A stretch of DNA of 64,000 nt from Nannocystis bainbridge (lineage in GTDB: Bacteria; Myxococcota_A; Polyangia; Nannocystales; Nannocystaceae): assembly GCF_028368995.1 (NCBI RefSeq), contig NZ_JAQNDL010000003.1, positions 1,550,001 to 1,614,000 of the forward strand, in the 5' to 3' direction. The notes below the pieces were generated by a model, which worked only from the letters and a program-made list of their open reading frames with translations, made no database searches and was not told where the DNA came from. How positions within the stretch are numbered: position 1 is the stretch's first letter; every line of letters begins with the position of its first letter. This document shows, in pieces, positions 60,590 through 64,000 of this stretch. Position numbers and translations under genes: made by a program.

Positions 60590-62791
60590 TCATGGACTCG
60601 CATCACCGATTCGCAACTCCATCAGATGTTCGTCCCGCCAGCGGGCGACCACTTTGACTCCCCCCTCCTTCCACGTCACCGACGAAGCTCCGGTCTTCTC
60701 CGGATGTTTCACGGTTGCGGGGTGCCCGACAGCCTGCGACAGAATCCTGTCCGCTGGCCACGACGGTGAGTGCAGCGCCCGCCGCCCGACCGGGCCGACG
60801 GCGTAGATTCCGTCACAGTTGCCCGCTGCATCGAAACTGAAGAAGACCTCGGATCCCTCGAGCAAGGCGACCGAGAGCTTCTTGCTTCGCGAATGCAGCG
60901 GGGGGAACAGCGCGCGCAAGGTCGCCTCGTCGGCACCGATCGCAGCAACCTTGGCGTGTTCGTCGTTCACCCAGGTCTTCGCTTCCTTCGCCAGCGCCTG
61001 CAGCTCCTCGTCGTCCTTCAAGACAGCAAGCGTCTGTTCGGCCAGGGTTCCGACCTGCCCGAGCGCTTGAAGTCGCTCACCGGAGGCTTCTGCACCCAGC
61101 TCGCGGCGCACGAGCACATCGACGATCTTCCCTTTTGCCCGCTCGACTGCGGCGGCCCTCGCGGTGCTCCCCTGCGCAGCGTTGGCAGCCCTGGCGATCG
61201 TCAAACGACAGGGCTCGTCGGTGCACTGGCTGCTCCGCGAATCAATCGCGCGTGCCCGCTCCTCCGCGAGCTCTGGATCGCCGCGCCAGCTCTCGGCAAA
61301 CCACCGATCGATCGCGCCTTCGGCGTCCGTCGCATGACCATCCGCCACGAGCCTGCGGATCTCCGTCAGGCGCTCGGCTCGCGCGATCGTGGCCGCCGTC
61401 GCGGAGCGTTCCCTCCCGTGAGCAGCGATCTGATCCAGTCGCTTGAGCCGCTCCTCCCCCGCGGCCTCGTTCGCCTCGGCCAAAAGGATGGTGTCCTCGG
61501 CCTCGACGAAGGTCTGGTCGCTCGTCTCGCGCAGCGCCGCCAGCACCACGCGGGCCCGTCGTGTATCGCCGACGGCGAGCGCCTGATCGATCTCTTCGGC
61601 GGAGGGGCGAGCCACCACCCCGACGATGGCCATTGCCAGCAACGCGGCCGCCCAGAGCCCGAGGCACACCTGCTCGACTCGCTTCAGCCCCTTGAATCCC
61701 TTGCCGGTGCCCCATATTCGGAGGACTCCGCCTATCCATAATACCGCCAGCACCGTCGCCCCGAGCCATAACAGGCTCGTCGCACCGGCGGCATCTTTGA
61801 AGTACTCCGAGCGCCCGGTCGTGGAGCTCGGCATTGCGCTGCATACACTGACGAAGAGGGCGAGGATCGGCCACACGAAGAGCCGGCGACGAATCGGTCG
61901 CTTGGCTTCGGGCGTGCTGGCACCGACGAGCTGGTGGCCGGAGAGTACGAGCACGCCCGAGGTGCCGCACATGGCGTAAGATACGTCTCGTCGCGGCACC
62001 CGCAGCTGGATATAGTGCTGCTGCGCGACCCGCTCGAGGCGCGGGTCGACCCCCGCCGTCGCCCCCTGGACCGCCGAACGGCCATCCAGCTCCAGATCCG
62101 CGAGCGGCAAGGGGCCGGGAGCTTTCCGGTCGACGGCCACCGTGAACGCGGCGACGTCGTTCTCCCTCAGCAATCGAGGTTCGGTGAGCTGGCGATGAGC
62201 CAACGCGACGGGGGACTGAGGCTGGACCACGACGCTCACGCGTCTGGTCTCCACGAACGTGAGCCACGCCCGCTGATGGCCCGAGCCGTTGCAAGTCGTG
62301 CACGGAACGTTGCCGCGTCCCGCACAATTTCCACAACTGGCCTGCCCCGTTCCCTTGCACTGCTTGCACTTGTTGAGGCGGTTCGTGCTCGGGTTGCGGA
62401 ACCGCCCGGCGCCGCCACAGTTCGAACAGGAGACGCTCGCGCGGCCGCTGCACACCGAACAAGAGGCGGTGCCGGAGGCTCGACAGATCATGCAGCGCAC
62501 CACATGGGTCGTGCGTGCCTTCAAATCCTGAGCCGGGTAGGCGAACGGATCGAGCCGGGCGGGATCGACGCTCGGCTGCGTCACACCACGTTCGCTCGTC
62601 GTCGTGCGCTCTTCCCGAAGATCTCGGCGAATGATCTCGGTCAGCACCCGGTGGAGCACCTCGTCTTTGTTCTCGACCCCCGAGATCAACGATGCGAGCG
62701 CTCGCGGAGCGCCGAACACACTCCGAGCCCAAAGGTTGGCCGCTTCTGCGACATCGGGAGTGACAGGGGGGCTCGCGGGTCGGTCTACCAT
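60590..62791 (-). CDS. membrane protein with DnaJ-type zinc-finger
   Basis: 733 residues. A Cys-rich region at about 98-172 has six CxxC pairs, several in the DnaJ form CxxCxGxG (CSNCGGAG, CKQCKGTG, CTTCNGSG), so it should bind zinc; no J domain is present. Three hydrophobic segments lie at about 305-400 (WPILALFVSVCSA, LLWLGATVLAVLWIGG, LGLWAAALLAMAIVGVV). A long helical, TPR-like C-terminal part follows. It overlaps the HxsA-like gene by 7 bp, so it may act on or transport the His-Xaa-Ser protein. No family name recognised. Confidence 0.8.
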   Translation of the reverse strand: MVDRPASPPVTPDVAEAANLWARSVFGAPRALASLISGVENKDEVLHRVLTEIIRRDLREERTTTSERGVTQPSVDPARLDPFAYPAQDLKARTTHVVRCMICRASGTASCSVCSGRASVSCSNCGGAGRFRNPSTNRLNKCKQCKGTGQASCGNCAGRGNVPCTTCNGSGHQRAWLTFVETRRVSVVVQPQSPVALAHRQLTEPRLLRENDVAAFTVAVDRKAPGPLPLADLELDGRSAVQGATAGVDPRLERVAQQHYIQLRVPRRDVSYAMCGTSGVLVLSGHQLVGASTPEAKRPIRRRLFVWPILALFVSVCSAMPSSTTGRSEYFKDAAGATSLLWLGATVLAVLWIGGVLRIWGTGKGFKGLKRVEQVCLGLWAAALLAMAIVGVVARPSAEEIDQALAVGDTRRARVVLAALRETSDQTFVEAEDTILLAEANEAAGEERLKRLDQIAAHGRERSATAATIARAERLTEIRRLVADGHATDAEGAIDRWFAESWRGDPELAEERARAIDSRSSQCTDEPCRLTIARAANAAQGSTARAAAVERAKGKIVDVLVRRELGAEASGERLQALGQVGTLAEQTLAVLKDDEELQALAKEAKTWVNDEHAKVAAIGADEATLRALFPPLHSRSKKLSVALLEGSEVFFSFDAAGNCDGIYAVGPVGRRALHSPSWPADRILSQAVGHPATVKHPEKTGASSVTWKEGGVKVVARWRDEHLMELRIGDASP

Positions 62792-63438
62792 TCGATCTTC
62801 ACCGTGCCGGTCTGGCCATCGAGGATCTCGATCGTGACCTCATGATCACCGAGAAACCGGTTCTGAACGCGTACCGTATGAGAGCCGGGTTTCAGCACGT
62901 GCTTGCCCGTCGCGTCAGTCCCCAGCTCCTTGCCATCAACGAAGATCTTTCCGCCCGGGAAGGCCTCGAACGACACGTTTGCCGGCTTGGGCGGCTTCGG
63001 CTTGACGGGCTTCGGCGCCGGCTCCGGCGGCGGATGGACGGCCTTGCTCCCTCCGTGGCCGCTGCTGCTGCTGCTGCTTCCGCTGCTGCTGCCGCCGCTG
63101 CTGCTGCTGCTGCTGCTGCCGCCGCCCCCACCACCGCCGTAGCCGGAGGAGGGAGGCATCGCCGACATGTGCGAGGCGTGCGATCGATGGTACGAGCCGG
63201 ACGAGTGGCTGCTGTGGGAACGATGCGACGAATGAGACCGATGCGATCGATGTGCCAGGAGCGGCAGCTCGACGTCGGAGGGCGCCAGGAGCAGCGCCGG
63301 CGCGAGCTCTTCCTCCGGATCTTCCGTCCGCTTGCCGATCCGCGCCGCAGCGTCGGGGACGAGCAGGCCAGTCCCGGCTGCAGCCCCGAGCACGGCGAGA
63401 AGCGCGGCACCCAACGTCTTCAGTTTCCCCGATGCCAT
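62785..63438 (-). CDS. His-Xaa-Ser repeat protein, HxsA-like
   Basis: 217 residues. An N-terminal hydrophobic segment (about 8-30) resembles a signal peptide. Nine His-x-Ser triplets occupy residues 63-92 (HRSHRSHSSHRSHSSHSS, GSY, then HRSHASHMS). A Gly/Ser-rich stretch (about 98-130) and a Lys/Pro-rich linker lead to a PEGA-like beta domain (about 153-217, FPGGKIFVDGKELGTDATG). His-x-Ser repeats next to HxsC define the His-Xaa-Ser system, in which radical SAM proteins probably modify the repeats; the product and function are unknown. The start is 3 bp after the hxsC stop. Confidence 0.8.
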   Translation of the reverse strand: MASGKLKTLGAALLAVLGAAAGTGLLVPDAAARIGKRTEDPEEELAPALLLAPSDVELPLLAHRSHRSHSSHRSHSSHSSGSYHRSHASHMSAMPPSSGYGGGGGGGSSSSSSSGGSSSGSSSSSSGHGGSKAVHPPPEPAPKPVKPKPPKPANVSFEAFPGGKIFVDGKELGTDATGKHVLKPGSHTVRVQNRFLGDHEVTIEILDGQTGTVKIEW

Positions 63439-63441
63439 GCC

Positions 63442-64000
63442 TCAATCCTCCCTCTGTGCGACCATCGGTCCGCTCTGCTCCGCGATTGCGAACGGAGCGA
63501 TCCCGCGGCTCCGCCGCACCACCGATGAAGCGAAGAACCCTCCGCACCGGGCTCGCGCCTCACATCGGGCGCACTCTTCGAGATATAGGTTCTTCCAGTC
63601 CGAGATCGACGCTCGTGCGAATCGGTGCAAGACCGGGTCCAGGACGCAGAGCTGATGGTTGTAAATGGACACGTGCATCCGCGCCCTGTCGAGGATCTCT
63701 ACCGCCTCGGCCAGCTCGCGCTGGTAATCCAGCGGATCGATCCATATTGCGTCGAGGTTGGAGCGAGCAAACCCCATGAGCTCGAGGCCCATCAGCGCGA
63801 CGTGGTCGACGAACAGGAGGTTCCTCGCCACGAAACGGGCGAAGGCCGGGAGCCTCTCGACCGTGTCGCGCTGGACGACGAAGCGTAGCTCGACGCGCAC
63901 CCGGTGCCGCTTGAGGTTCAAGATCCCTCGGATCGTCTGATCGAACGCGCCTCGGGCCTGGACCACGAAGTCGTGGACCTCGGGTAGATCGCCGTACAGC
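63442..64000 (-). CDS. hxsC: His-Xaa-Ser system radical SAM maturase HxsC (partial, 5' end outside the window)
   Basis: The C-terminal 186 residues of a protein running off the right edge. Recognisable HxsC segments are MGLELMGFARSNLDAIWIDP, VSIYNHQLCVLDP, RASISDWKNLYL and the auxiliary cluster-type Cys motif CARCEARARCGGFF. The radical SAM CxxxCxxC would lie beyond 64000. It is directly upstream of the HxsA-like gene. HxsB and HxsD, expected partners, may be encoded further upstream. Confidence 0.82.
   Translation of the reverse strand, partial: LYGDLPEVHDFVVQARGAFDQTIRGILNLKRHRVRVELRFVVQRDTVERLPAFARFVARNLLFVDHVALMGLELMGFARSNLDAIWIDPLDYQRELAEAVEILDRARMHVSIYNHQLCVLDPVLHRFARASISDWKNLYLEECARCEARARCGGFFASSVVRRSRGIAPFAIAEQSGPMVAQRED

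Noticed and set aside
63056..63125. GCT/GCC trinucleotide runs as a possible phase-variable microsatellite
   Set aside because: They encode the Ser/Gly-rich stretch of the HxsA-like protein. A trinucleotide run cannot shift the frame, so phase variation is unlikely.

Overview
The window is very G+C-rich, densely coded DNA from a myxobacterium, most likely a Nannocystis-like member of the Nannocystales. This is an inference from gene content. Several lipoproteins carry a short signal peptide, a lipobox and a long Thr/Ser/Gly linker before a small folded domain. There are also PknB-type kinases with TPR partners, DUF2169/DUF4150/VgrG/TIGR02270 genes, a RoxA-like cytochrome and very many acyl-CoA-handling genes. 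No rRNA, tRNA, CRISPR array or transposase was recognised.

Layout. 600-3009: TetR-controlled thiolase/thioesterase pair. 3020-10341: mixed housekeeping (methyltransferase, HglS-like oxygenase, acyl-CoA dehydrogenase, map), a truncated LysR gene and two lipoproteins. 11107-13520: acyltransferase and a divergent SDR/TetR pair. 13554-19438: CzcCBA-like metal efflux operon with unusual Cys/His repeats, plus a CDF exporter behind a MerR-type promoter. 19757-24667: hypothetical proteins, a copper monooxygenase-like lipoprotein and a TetR. 24714-30465: fadJ-thiolase operon, divergent from an acyl-CoA dehydrogenase/phosphotransferase pair that resembles LvaC/LvaA. 30469-32583: an A+T-richer three-gene island of unknown function. 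32700-42988: one eight-gene minus-strand operon that begins with a RoxA-like di-haem oxygenase. It continues with three acyl-CoA dehydrogenases, an alcohol dehydrogenase, a DUF4334 protein, an acyl-CoA ligase and an aldehyde dehydrogenase. 43359-50696: DUF3556 protein, kinase/TPR/FGE-like operon, pseudokinase. 49947-58101: type VI secretion accessory and effector genes. 58111-64000: RsbR-like regulator, FG-GAP lipoprotein, DnaJ-zinc-finger membrane protein, and an HxsA-like His-Xaa-Ser protein with a partial HxsC radical SAM maturase.

How the genes fit together. Much of the window oxidises acyl chains: four thiolase/FadJ-type genes, five acyl-CoA dehydrogenases, and CoA activation and aldehyde oxidation steps. 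The RoxA-like operon reads as a complete route from a polymeric or oligomeric isoprenoid, through aldehyde and acid, to an acyl-CoA that enters beta-oxidation. It has a strong promoter overlapped by a TetR-type operator.

Most unusual features: (1) a dispersed repeat built from 14-bp units (CATGTCCYNNRRGA), in exact 14-bp register at ten loci both between and inside genes; (2) the His-Xaa-Ser/HxsC locus at the right edge; (3) the low-G+C island, whose first gene starts with a 28-bp perfect palindrome; (4) Cys/His repeats shared by two proteins of the metal efflux operon; (5) a PAAR-like DUF4150 effector with a deaminase-like C-terminus next to a SUKH immunity candidate.
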